This document shows positions 1-7,418 of a DNA stretch of 25,144 nt, piece by piece; positions within the stretch are counted from its first letter, which is position 1; each line of letters opens with the position of its first letter. A program made the translations under genes and the position numbers. Below the pieces are notes generated by a model. That model was not told the origin of the DNA. It worked only from the letters and a program-made list of their open reading frames with translations, and ran no database searches. Source of the stretch: Prevotella sp. CAG:924 (GTDB lineage: Bacteria; Bacteroidota; Bacteroidia; Bacteroidales; Bacteroidaceae); NCBI GenBank assembly GCA_000431975.1, contig HF988431.1, positions 1-25,144 on the forward strand, written 5' to 3'.

Positions 1-38
1 ACCCGTTAGCTAATACTCATGCCGAGCGTACCAAGAAC

Positions 39-76
39 AGACGGCCCCGGCGCCGTACCGGTGCCTGGGGCCGTCT
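39..76 (-). terminator. GC-rich hairpin, possible terminator of a leftward transcript
   Basis: A ten-base-pair outer stem (AGACGGCCCC with GGGGCCGTCT) continues after one bulged base into GGCGCC/GGTGCC (one G·U wobble) around a five-base loop. On the minus strand it is followed by a short T-rich stretch (GTTCTT), and on the plus strand by no T-run. Being near the window edge, it could end the small leftward transcript that starts near position 297, or belong to a gene outside the window. The pairing is certain; the terminator role is inferred. Confidence 0.4.
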
Positions 77-235
77 GTGGTTGAAAAAGGGGGTCATAAC
101 GATGATGTGATGAAAACTCCAGCTAATTAAAGTTGTGAGCGCTCTCCGTCGTTGTAATCCACCGGCTTTACAGCTTAGTTGCAAATGCAGTTTATGTGGC
201 CCGCCATTGGCAAGAGAAGCCATCTCAGTTTTCAT

Positions 236-882
236 TGTAATTTGATGAGTATCCCGATCGAACCGAAATAACCCCCAAGATCTGTCTCCTTTATTCTGTA
301 TGCAAATATACGGCTTTCCTCTTTTTCCGCCAAATAAATCGCCGAATATTTTTCTGCTTCAGGGCAATCACCGCCTTATGCCTGCCGTCGGGCTACCCTC
401 CAGTCGACCTCCATCATATGGGAGCGACCATTAGGCACGACTTGCTCCTTTCCTTTGTCAACGGAGAGTTCCCGTTTCGCGGTATGTACATGGTGACAGA
501 TGATGATGGGTTAGTAGTCAGTGTATGGGTGGCAGGACAGGGACGTTAGGCCGTTCAAGGGCAGTGGCTTCAGCGTACGTCTCTCTTCTGACGAGTGGTA
601 GTCTCGTTCATACCTATAATAATAAAAAGTGGTACGTTCACTTCCAAACCGTCATGAGACCGATATTTCATCGGTTTGCCCGATGCCTTCCATCCTCTTG
701 CCGGCATCCCGGCTCATCCCACTGTGCCTTTAATGAAGATGACACGCTAACTGTCCGGCAATGATACGAAATCCTTCACGTCTCAGATGGCAATGAGGAA
801 TTTAGAAATAGATAGAATTTATTACTTTTTATCTAAATGTAAGTTTTTTATGGGCTATGGCGTTAATTTGTAGTAAAAATCG
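236..882. other. Gene-free stretch between the leftward promoter and the thr promoter
   Basis: I find no convincing protein gene here. A 79-codon plus-strand frame at 525–764 has no recognisable motif and no promoter-like sequence before it. Contents seen: the leftward promoter at 303–334, a small hairpin at 659–675 (ACCGAT/ATCGGT, five-base loop), and an AT-rich part from about 800 onward holding the upstream copy of a short direct repeat that recurs in the thrA promoter. Confidence 0.6.
303..334 (-). promoter_or_regulatory. Bacteroidota-type promoter, leftward
   Basis: On the minus strand TTTG (334–331) and TATATTTG (310–303) are separated by 20 nt, matching the Bacteroidota vegetative consensus TTTG-N19/20-TAnnTTTG. 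Transcription would start near 297 and run left through about 260 nt to the hairpin at 39–76. The only reading frame in it (72 codons, ATG at 235) runs straight through that hairpin and resembles nothing I recognise, so the product may be a small RNA or a very short peptide. Confidence 0.6.
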
Positions 883-912
883 TTGGCCGGTCAATAGAAT
901 TTATTTACTTTT
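812..912 (+). repeat. Imperfect direct repeat ending in the thrA promoter
   Basis: ATAGAATTTATTACTTTT (812–829) recurs as ATAGAATTTATTTACTTTT (894–912), differing by one inserted T. The second copy supplies the spacer and -7 region of the thrA promoter. The first copy ends in TACTTTTT rather than TACTTTTG, so it looks like a decayed or weak duplicate promoter 82 bp upstream. Confidence 0.6.
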
Positions 913-913
913 G
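883..913 (+). promoter_or_regulatory. Promoter of the thr operon
   Basis: TTGG (883–886), a 19-nt spacer and TACTTTTG (906–913) match the Bacteroidota vegetative promoter closely. The predicted start of transcription is around 919–921, giving a leader of about 60 nt before the thrA start codon at 981. This also argues against the in-frame GTG at 921 as a start codon, because it would lie at the very 5' end of the mRNA. Confidence 0.75.
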
Positions 914-920
914 CCCCCAA

Positions 921-959
921 GTGATGTCACAGCCCTGCTTGTTGAAGGGGTGGCGTCAT
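921..959 (+). promoter_or_regulatory. Hairpin at the predicted 5' end of the thr mRNA
   Basis: GTGATGTCAC (921–930) pairs over all ten positions with GTGGCGTCAT (950–959), three of the pairs being G·U. Inside, CCCT (933–936) pairs with AGGG (946–949) around a nine-base loop. The stem begins at or next to the predicted transcription start and ends about 20 nt before the thrA ATG. No Thr/Ile-rich leader peptide and no T-run follow, so it does not look like a classical attenuator. A 5' stabilising stem or protein-binding site is more likely. Confidence 0.55.
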
Positions 960-980
960 ATTACCAAAAAGCAAAAGCAC

Positions 981-3416
981 ATGAAAGTATTAAAATTCGG
1001 CGGAACATCTGTAGGTTCCGTAAAAAGTATCCTTAGTTTGAAACGTATCGTGGAGAGCGAGGCACGGCGTCAGCCCATTGTCGTTGTCGTCAGTGCCCTT
1101 GGCGGAATCACCGACCAGCTTCTCTCCACATCCCAATTGGCTGTGAAAGGCGACGACGGCTGGAAAGAGTCGTTCGAGCAGATGGTAGACCGCCATCATA
1201 AGATGATCGACACGATCATCACCGATACCCATTCCCGCGAGCAATTATTCAATACGGTGGACACGCTGCTTGAGCAGCTGCGCTCCATCTTCTTCGGCGT
1301 CTATCTGATACGTGACCTGAGCAAGAAGACCGAAGATGTTATCGTCTCGTACGGCGAACGCCTGAGCAGCAATATAGTATCCACACTGATCCGCGGCTCC
1401 AAGTGGATGGACAGCCGCACGATGATTAAGACCGAACGGATCAACGGTAAGAACACACTCGACAGCGACCTCACCGCACGTCTCGTCCGCGAGGCGTTTG
1501 CGGAGATACCCCGCGTGACCGTCCTGCCGGGATTCATCTCGGCCGACCGCGACACGAACGAGACCACCAACCTCGGACGGGGAGGCTCCGACTACACCGC
1601 CGCCATCATCGCCGCTGCCTTGGATGCCGACATCCTGGAGATATGGACCGATGTGGACGGCTTTATGACTGCCGATCCCCGCGTGATCCACTCTGCCTAC
1701 ACCATCGAGGAGCTGAGCTATGTCGAGGCGATGGAGCTCTGCAACTTCGGCGCGAAGGTGATCTATCCGCCGACGATCTATCCCGTCTGCATGAAGAACA
1801 TCCCCATACGGGTGAAGAACACGTTCAACCCCGACGGTCCCGGCACCATCATCAAGAACGAGGTGGAGGACGACCGCAAGCCCATCAAGGGCATCTCGTC
1901 CATCAACGGCACGTCGCTGATCACCGTCTCCGGTCTCTCGATGGTGGGCGTCATCGGTGTCAACCGACGCATCTTCACGGCACTCGCCGACAACGGCATC
2001 AGCGTCTTCCTCGTCTCACAGGCTTCTTCGGAGAACTCCACCTCCATCGGTGTGCGCGATGAGGATGCCCGTCATGCCGTGAGCGTGCTCAACAAGGAGT
2101 TCGCCTCAGAGATTCAGGACGGTGCGATGTTCCCCATGCACGTCGAGACCCATCTGGCCACCATCGCCATCGTAGGTGAGAACATGAAGCACACGCCGGG
2201 CATCGCCGGCAAGCTGTTCGGCACGCTGGGACGAAGCGGTATCTCCGTCATCGCCTGTGCGCAGGGAGCCTCGGAGACAAACATCTCGTTCGTGGTCGAC
2301 TCGCAATACCTGCGTAAGTCGCTCAACGTGCTCCACGACTCGTTCTTCCTCTCCGAATACAAGGTGCTCAACCTTTTCATCTGCGGCGTCGGCACGGTGG
2401 GCGGCAAGCTCATCGAGCAGATACGCAACCAATACGAGGAGCTGAAGGAGCACTCACGCCTGAAGCTCAACGTGGTGGGCATCGCCTCCTCACATAATGC
2501 CATCTACAACCGCAACGGCATAGACCTCGACCACTATGCGGAGGTGCTGAGGAAGTCGGAACCCAGCAATCCCCAGAAGCTCTGCGAGAACATCCTGGGC
2601 ATGAACATCTTCAACTCCGTGTTCGTCGACTGTACGGCATCAAAGGACATCTCTGCCCTCTATCAGACCCTCCTCGACAACAACGTGAGCGTCGTGGCGG
2701 CCAACAAAATCGCCGTTTCATCGAAATATGAGGACTATATGCGTCTCAAGGAGACAGCCCTCACACGTGGGGTGAAGTTCCGCTATGAGACCAACGTGGG
2801 TGCCGGACTGCCCATTATCGGCACGATCAACGACCTCCGCAACTCGGGAGACCGCATCCTCAAGATCGAGGCCGTGCTGAGCGGTACGCTCAACTTCATC
2901 TTCAACGAGCTGTCTGCCGACGTGCCCTTCTCGGAGACGGTGCATCGCGCCAAGGAAGGCGGATACAGCGAGCCCGATCCCCGCATCGACCTGAGTGGCG
3001 TCGATGTCATCCGCAAGCTCGTCATCCTCACCCGCGAGGCCGGCTACCGCATCGAGCAGGAAGATGTGGAGAAGCACCTGTTCATTCCCGACAATTATTT
3101 CCAGGGATCGGTAGACGACTTTTGGCAGCGGCTGCCGGAGCTGGACGCCGACTTCGAACGTCGCCGCCAGCAGCTCGAGAAAGAGGGAAAGCGCTGGCGC
3201 TTCGTCGCTACGATGGAAGGCGGGAAGGCTAAGGTATCACTTCAGGAGATAGACCGTAACCATCCGTTCTACAATCTCGGAGGTACTTCCAACATCGTAC
3301 TGCTCACCACCGAGCGCTATCGCGAATATCCCATGCTCATCCAAGGCTATGGAGCCGGAGCCAGCGTGACGGCAGCCGGCGTCTTTGCCAATGTGATGTC
3401 CATTGCCAACATTTAA
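981..3416 (+). CDS. thrA: Bifunctional aspartokinase / homoserine dehydrogenase I
   Basis: Catalyses the first and third steps from aspartate towards threonine and methionine: phosphorylation of aspartate, and NAD(P)H reduction of aspartate semialdehyde to homoserine. Of 811 residues, the N-terminal part is the kinase, with KFGGTS at 5–10 and GRGGSDYTA at 199–207. Two ACT-type regulatory segments lie at about 313–455, and the dehydrogenase begins at about 462 with the dinucleotide-binding GVGTVGG at 469–475. Length and domain order match the E. coli ThrA type (about 820 residues). I chose ATG 981 because the protein then starts MKVLKFGG, as in the family; an upstream in-frame GTG at 921 falls in the leader hairpin. 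It is first in the operon with apgM (10 nt gap) and thrC. Feedback inhibition by threonine through the ACT region is expected from the family, not shown here. Confidence 0.97.
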   Translation: MKVLKFGGTSVGSVKSILSLKRIVESEARRQPIVVVVSALGGITDQLLSTSQLAVKGDDGWKESFEQMVDRHHKMIDTIITDTHSREQLFNTVDTLLEQLRSIFFGVYLIRDLSKKTEDVIVSYGERLSSNIVSTLIRGSKWMDSRTMIKTERINGKNTLDSDLTARLVREAFAEIPRVTVLPGFISADRDTNETTNLGRGGSDYTAAIIAAALDADILEIWTDVDGFMTADPRVIHSAYTIEELSYVEAMELCNFGAKVIYPPTIYPVCMKNIPIRVKNTFNPDGPGTIIKNEVEDDRKPIKGISSINGTSLITVSGLSMVGVIGVNRRIFTALADNGISVFLVSQASSENSTSIGVRDEDARHAVSVLNKEFASEIQDGAMFPMHVETHLATIAIVGENMKHTPGIAGKLFGTLGRSGISVIACAQGASETNISFVVDSQYLRKSLNVLHDSFFLSEYKVLNLFICGVGTVGGKLIEQIRNQYEELKEHSRLKLNVVGIASSHNAIYNRNGIDLDHYAEVLRKSEPSNPQKLCENILGMNIFNSVFVDCTASKDISALYQTLLDNNVSVVAANKIAVSSKYEDYMRLKETALTRGVKFRYETNVGAGLPIIGTINDLRNSGDRILKIEAVLSGTLNFIFNELSADVPFSETVHRAKEGGYSEPDPRIDLSGVDVIRKLVILTREAGYRIEQEDVEKHLFIPDNYFQGSVDDFWQRLPELDADFERRRQQLEKEGKRWRFVATMEGGKAKVSLQEIDRNHPFYNLGGTSNIVLLTTERYREYPMLIQGYGAGASVTAAGVFANVMSIANI

Positions 3417-3426
3417 CCGCAACAAC

Positions 3427-4692
3427 ATGAAACACATTATTATATTAGGTGACGGTATGGCCGACCATGCCGTCAGCCGTCTCGGTGGCAAGACGCTCTT
3501 GCAATATGCCGACACTCCCTATATGGATCTGCTGGCCCGACGGGGACGCACGGGCCGCCTGATGACCATTCCCGACGGGTTCCTGCCGGGATCGGAGGTG
3601 GCCAATACGGCCATCCTCGGATACGACCTGAATAAGGTGTACGAGGGACGCGGACCGCTCGAGGCGGCCAGCATCGGCTACGACATGCGCCCCGACGACC
3701 TGGCCCTGCGCTGCAATATCTGCACGCTGGCCAATGGCGTGATCGTCAACCATCATGGCGGTCACCTCACCACAGAGCAGGGCGACCTGCTCATTAAGTA
3801 TTTGGATAAGGAGCTGGGAGACGAGCGCGTGCATTTCATCACCGGCATTCAATACCGTCATCTGCTCATCATACGGGGCGGCAACAAGCACATTGTCTGT
3901 GCGCCGCCTCACGATCATCCTAATGAGAACTGGCGCGAGCTGCTTGTCAGGCCGGAGGAAGGCTGGGAAGACAGGGTCGACGACCATGTCGGCGCCGGCG
4001 AGAAGGCCGATGATGCTCCTACGCTGCTCACTGCCCGACAGACGGCCGACCTGCTCAATTCCCTCATTCTGAAGAGCCAGGAGCTGCTCCTCAAGCATCC
4101 CTTCAACCGGCAACGCGAGGTGAAGGCCGACAGCATCTGGCCATGGAGTGGGGGATATCGTCCTTCCATGAAGACCCTACAGGAGCTTTATCCGCAGATC
4201 AAGACGGGTAGCTGCATATCTGCCGTCGACCTCATCCGCGGCATCGGCCATTATGCCGGACTCGACATCGTGAAGGTGCCAGGAGCCACAGGCCTGGCCG
4301 ACACCAATTATGAGGGCAAGGCACAGGCGGCTCTCGAGGCACTGCGCCACCAGGATTTCGTCTTCCTTCATCTGGAAGCGAGCGACGAGGCCGGACACGA
4401 CGGCGATCTGGAACTGAAGCTGCGCACCATCGACTATCTCGAGCACCGTATCGTAGAACCGATCTACCGCGAGGTGCGCACATGGAAAGAGCCCGTCTGC
4501 ATCGCCGTGCTACCCGATCATCCCACGCCCGTGGAGATCCGCACACACGTCAAGGAGCCTGTACCCTTCCTTATCTGGTATCCGGGCATCACTCCCGACA
4601 GCGTCAACGAGTACGACGAGGTGGCATGCGTAGGGGGAAGCTATGGCCTCCTGCACCTCAGCGAGTTCATGCAGACCTTCATGAGCATATAA
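3427..4692 (+). CDS. apgM: Cofactor-independent phosphoglycerate mutase family protein; candidate homoserine kinase
   Basis: A 421-residue member of the alkaline-phosphatase/iPGM superfamily, ApgM (archaeal-type) branch. Visible metal and active-site elements are GDG at 8–10, the presumed nucleophile Ser56 in GSEVAN, EASDEAGHDGD at 317–327, Asp364-His365 in LPDHPTP, and His374. Annotated members interconvert 2- and 3-phosphoglycerate. Here the gene sits between thrA and thrC, exactly where homoserine kinase (thrB) would be expected, and no GHMP-type thrB occurs in the operon. I recall proposals that this Bacteroidota protein replaces ThrB, so a role in making O-phosphohomoserine is likely but not provable from sequence. 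ATG 3427 gives the family start MKHIIILGDG; an earlier in-frame start at 3403 would overlap thrA and add eight atypical residues. Confidence 0.93.
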   Translation: MKHIIILGDGMADHAVSRLGGKTLLQYADTPYMDLLARRGRTGRLMTIPDGFLPGSEVANTAILGYDLNKVYEGRGPLEAASIGYDMRPDDLALRCNICTLANGVIVNHHGGHLTTEQGDLLIKYLDKELGDERVHFITGIQYRHLLIIRGGNKHIVCAPPHDHPNENWRELLVRPEEGWEDRVDDHVGAGEKADDAPTLLTARQTADLLNSLILKSQELLLKHPFNRQREVKADSIWPWSGGYRPSMKTLQELYPQIKTGSCISAVDLIRGIGHYAGLDIVKVPGATGLADTNYEGKAQAALEALRHQDFVFLHLEASDEAGHDGDLELKLRTIDYLEHRIVEPIYREVRTWKEPVCIAVLPDHPTPVEIRTHVKEPVPFLIWYPGITPDSVNEYDEVACVGGSYGLLHLSEFMQTFMSI

Positions 4693-4721
4693 GACTCTCC
4701 GACTTTTTTCACTTAGCTGAA

Positions 4722-4760
4722 CGAGATACGCCATATAAACCATCAGTGAAGGGTATCTTG
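4722..4760 (+). other. Weak hairpin between apgM and thrC
   Basis: CGAGATAC (4722–4729) pairs with GTATCTTG (4753–4760), with one G·U, across a 23-base loop inside the 94-nt apgM–thrC gap. There is no T-run after it and no Bacteroidota promoter in the gap, so thrC is most simply read from the thrA promoter. The hairpin may be an RNA processing or stability site, or chance. Confidence 0.3.
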
Positions 4761-4786
4761 ATCAATTTACTTAAAACCATTATATT

Positions 4787-6124
4787 ATGAGATATTACAG
4801 CACTAATCATACAGCTCCCTTGGCATCTCTCCACGATGCCGTAGTAGGCGGACTGGCTCCCGACCGGGGACTCTACATGCCTGAGAGAATCCAACGGTTG
4901 CCTGCGGAATTCTTCGATTCCATCGACAAGCTGACCTTTCAGGAACTGTCGTTCGAGGTGGCCAAGGCCTTCTTCGGAGAAGACGTTCCCGAAGAGGATC
5001 TGAAGAAGATCGTGACCGATACCCTTGCCTTCGACACGCCTGTCGTGAAGGTGAAGGACAACATCTACGCCCTTGAGCTCTTCCATGGTCCCACGCTGGC
5101 ATTCAAAGATGTCGGTGCCCGCTTCATGGCCCGTCTGTTGCGCTATCTCGTGGGAAAGGACAGGGCGGCCTCCCACGACGATGCCCATACGTCCAAGGAG
5201 GTGAATGTGCTCGTAGCCACATCGGGCGACACCGGCTCTGCCGTGGCCAACGGCTTCCTCGGGGTGGAAGGCATCCATGTCTACGTGCTGTATCCTAAGG
5301 GAAAGGTCAGTCCGCTCCAGGAATGTCAGTTTACGACGCTCGGACAGAATATCACGGCCATAGAAGTTGACGGCGTGTTCGACGACTGTCAGGCTCTCGT
5401 GAAGCAGGCTTTCATGGACGACGATCTTAAGGCACATGCTCTGTACACCTCGGCCAACTCCATCAATGTGGCCCGCTTCCTGCCGCAAGCCTTCTATTAT
5501 TTCAATGCCTACGCACAGGCAAAGCGCCAGGGACTGCTGGACGGTGGACGGGAGCTCACGGTATGCGTACCTAGCGGTAACTTCGGAAACATCACGGCCG
5601 GTCTGTTCGCCAAGCGGATGGGACTGCCCGTCAGCCATTTCATAGCTGCCAACAACGCCAACGACGTGTTCTATCAATATCTGCTCACCGGTGAGTATCA
5701 TCCCATGGCCAGCATCCAGACCCTGGCCAATGCCATGGACGTGGGCGCACCGAGCAACTTTGCCCGCATCCTGGATCTCTACGGCAACAGCGTGGAGGCC
5801 ATCCGGAAGGATATCAGCGGGGCCACCTACAGCGACGACCGCATCCGCGAGACACTGAAGCAGTGCTACAGTGAGACAGGTTATATCCTTGATCCTCACG
5901 GCGCTTGTGGATATCAGGCCTTGCAGGAGCAGCTTCCTAAGGAAGGTGTGGGCATCTTCTTGGAGACGGCTCATCCCGCCAAGTTCAAGGATCGCGTCGA
6001 TCCTATCCTGGGCATCGACATCCCCGTGCCTGATCGTCTGCAGGCCTTCACCTTGGGACAGAAAAAGAAGGAGCCGCTTTCCAAGAACTTCGAAGAGTTT
6101 AAGCAATTCCTGCTAAAGCGATAA
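4787..6124 (+). CDS. thrC: Threonine synthase
   Basis: PLP-dependent fold-type II lyase converting O-phosphohomoserine to threonine and phosphate, the last step of the pathway. The 445 residues begin MRYYSTNHTAP, and an N-terminal segment typical of ThrC leads to the PLP lysine Lys107 in HGPTLAFKDVGARF (100–113). SGDTGSA at 146–152 and the phosphate-cradling SGNFGN at 263–268 are present. Length fits the bacterial ThrC family (about 430–500). ATG 4787 follows an A/T-rich stretch (TTAAAACCATTATATT) typical of Bacteroidota translation starts. It is third in the thr operon, 94 nt behind apgM. The product of the upstream kinase-like gene would be its substrate if the homoserine kinase hypothesis is right. 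Confidence 0.97.
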   Translation: MRYYSTNHTAPLASLHDAVVGGLAPDRGLYMPERIQRLPAEFFDSIDKLTFQELSFEVAKAFFGEDVPEEDLKKIVTDTLAFDTPVVKVKDNIYALELFHGPTLAFKDVGARFMARLLRYLVGKDRAASHDDAHTSKEVNVLVATSGDTGSAVANGFLGVEGIHVYVLYPKGKVSPLQECQFTTLGQNITAIEVDGVFDDCQALVKQAFMDDDLKAHALYTSANSINVARFLPQAFYYFNAYAQAKRQGLLDGGRELTVCVPSGNFGNITAGLFAKRMGLPVSHFIAANNANDVFYQYLLTGEYHPMASIQTLANAMDVGAPSNFARILDLYGNSVEAIRKDISGATYSDDRIRETLKQCYSETGYILDPHGACGYQALQEQLPKEGVGIFLETAHPAKFKDRVDPILGIDIPVPDRLQAFTLGQKKKEPLSKNFEEFKQFLLKR

Positions 6125-6380
6125 GTCGCCGTAAAGCGAATTGCAATAAGAGCCATGTCTTGAAAGTCTTTCTTTGCAAGAAGCAAGGTAAAATGGAGAC
6201 TCGTGTAGAAGTAGTCACGTAAGGGCGCATACTTGGCCGGCAAGTTTTCACAGTGCAAGTCTTCATTGTTAAGTGATTCACTTGAACTCTCCATATCGTA
6301 TAAGATCCCGTATGGCACGGACTATAGGACAATGAACAGTCGCATCACTTTGGCCGATTGATGATTTCTCAAGATACAAT

Positions 6381-6432
6381 AAGTCCGGGGCAAGATGCCT
6401 TCTAAAACGCATCAGGCTCCGGACTTGTTCTT
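6381..6432 (+). terminator. Long hairpin, likely terminator of the thr operon
   Basis: AAGTCCGGGGC (6381–6391) pairs with GCTCCGGACTT (6416–6426), eleven pairs with one G·U. After a 2×2 internal loop, GATGC (6394–6398) pairs with GCATC (6409–6413). A modest T-rich tail, GTTCTT, follows. It lies about 260 nt beyond the thrC stop, which is far, but it is the first strong structure in that direction. Confidence 0.5.
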
Positions 6433-6461
6433 ATGATAAAGGATGATTTTCTTATCATAAG
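6430..6461. repeat. Perfect AT-rich inverted repeat
   Basis: CTTATGATAA (6430–6439) and TTATCATAAG (6452–6461) form a perfect ten-base-pair stem with a 12-base loop, directly after the preceding GC-rich hairpin and sharing its tail. It could be a second terminator stem or a protein-binding dyad; nothing here decides between them. Confidence 0.5.
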
Positions 6462-6763
6462 GTGGAATGTCTCTTATAACGACTTATGACGATGATGAAA
6501 GTTCTTATCTATAAAATAAGATGATGAAAACCTTATATATAATAATAGGTATGAAAGGCATGGTGGGGACGGAAGATCAGCATCTCATAATTATCAATTT
6601 ATCATAACGCTGATTATTCGGGATAAATATCAGAACCTCAGGACATCATGATTACGACCGTTGATGACCTTAGACATGTGCCATCATAATAATGAAAGGA
6701 AGCACGGTGACTCTTGTGAAATGTGCAATTATCATCCATTTCATCAATCCTTTATTCCGTTCT

Positions 6764-6857
6764 CAAATAGTTTTATGTCATCGTAATTTAGAATTGCAGA
6801 ACATTCATCATGACGAGACAGCGAACCCAAATAGTTTATATCTTTGTAATTTAGAAT
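6764..6857 (+). repeat. 30-bp imperfect direct repeat, promoter-like second copy
   Basis: A 31-nt unit at 6764–6794 (CAAATAGTTTTAT…GTAATTTAGAAT) recurs as a 30-nt unit at 6828–6857, with 64 bp between starts. They differ by one indel and three substitutions. The second copy contains TATCTTTG (6839–6846), a consensus -7 element, while the first has TGTCATCG at the same place. Neither copy has a consensus -33 element. The duplication may be the relic of a promoter or of a mobile or repeat unit. Confidence 0.55.
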
Positions 6858-7315
6858 GATGGATCGCAGACGAATGTTTCTTGTCGGTTGGGATTCTTTT
6901 TTTATGACGGCTTTCTGCAAGGTGTTTACCGTTCCAGTTTATAAAGGAAAGCCGTCCGGACAAATCAGGAAAGATCATGTTTACTATTATTTGCCCAAGC
7001 AGCCATACACGCTCTCCAGCTGTCCTTGCTTCTGTCATCAAGTCAGCACGGACCGTCTGTCTGGTAATCTTACAAAAGCATAGTATGAGCGATCAAGCTT
7101 CTTAAGCAATCCTATAAGGTATGACAAGGCTTGGATACATATACTAGAATATGGCTAAGATGTCCTATGTCATTCTCTATTCATTCCAACAAGGGCAAAA
7201 CGATGAGCGCCTTGTTCCTTTAAGAATTCAGTGATTGAAATCGTACGGATATATGTTCAAGCGAATGTATTTCAACGCATTATGCTATTTTGCTTGCAAT
7301 TGACTTGAAGCATCT

Positions 7316-7391
7316 ATAAGACAAATCGTCTGAAAACCGGGAGTTGTAAGGCCAGGCAGGCCAACCTCTTTCGGTTTTCAGACGATCTTAT
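7316..7391 (-). terminator. Large hairpin after the DUF4301 gene, probably bidirectional terminator
   Basis: A perfect fifteen-base-pair stem, ATCGTCTGAAAACCG (7325–7339) with CGGTTTTCAGACGAT (7372–7386), is extended outward by ATAAG/CTTAT after an asymmetric bulge and topped by a GGCC-AGGCA-GGCC stem. It begins about 28 nt beyond the DUF4301 stop codon on the minus strand and is followed on that strand by TTGTCTTATAG. It would end leftward transcription and could also stop anything coming from the thr side. Confidence 0.7.
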
Positions 7392-7418
7392 GCGGTTAAA
7401 TCTAAGTGCTCAGCTATA

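Larger units (their letters stand above)
6125..7315. other. AT-rich gene-free region between convergent genes
   Basis: About 1.2 kb with no convincing gene, lying between the converging thrC and DUF4301 genes and clearly more AT-rich than either. It holds hairpins at 6381–6426 and 6430–6461, AT-rich low-complexity sequence with repeated GATGATGAAA around 6490–6530, and a 30-bp direct repeat at 6764–6857. Frames of 75–77 codons on each strand at about 6808–7083 have no recognisable motif. A minus-strand frame starting at 6318 or 6294 runs antisense into the thrC 3' end and has fairly gene-like codons, but no promoter. The region could be a decayed gene or hold an unrecognised RNA. Confidence 0.6.

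Noticed and set aside
1..302. tmRNA or tRNA on the minus strand
   Set aside because: A GGTTCGATC stretch looked like a T-arm, but the flanking bases do not pair and no tag peptide or CCA-type end is present.
525..764. 79-codon frame upstream of thrA
   Set aside because: Unusual composition, no promoter, and it crosses a hairpin; not gene-like.
921..980. GTG at 921 as an in-frame upstream start of thrA
   Set aside because: It coincides with the predicted transcription start and lies in a hairpin; the family begins at MKVLKFGG, ATG 981.
3403..3426. Earlier start for apgM overlapping thrA
   Set aside because: It adds eight residues not typical of the family; ATG 3427 gives MKHIIILGDG and a clean 10-nt gap.
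6856..7083. 75-codon frame after the promoter-like repeat
   Set aside because: It has no recognisable motif, a competing frame lies on the other strand, and no -33 box precedes it; kept only as part of the gene-free region.
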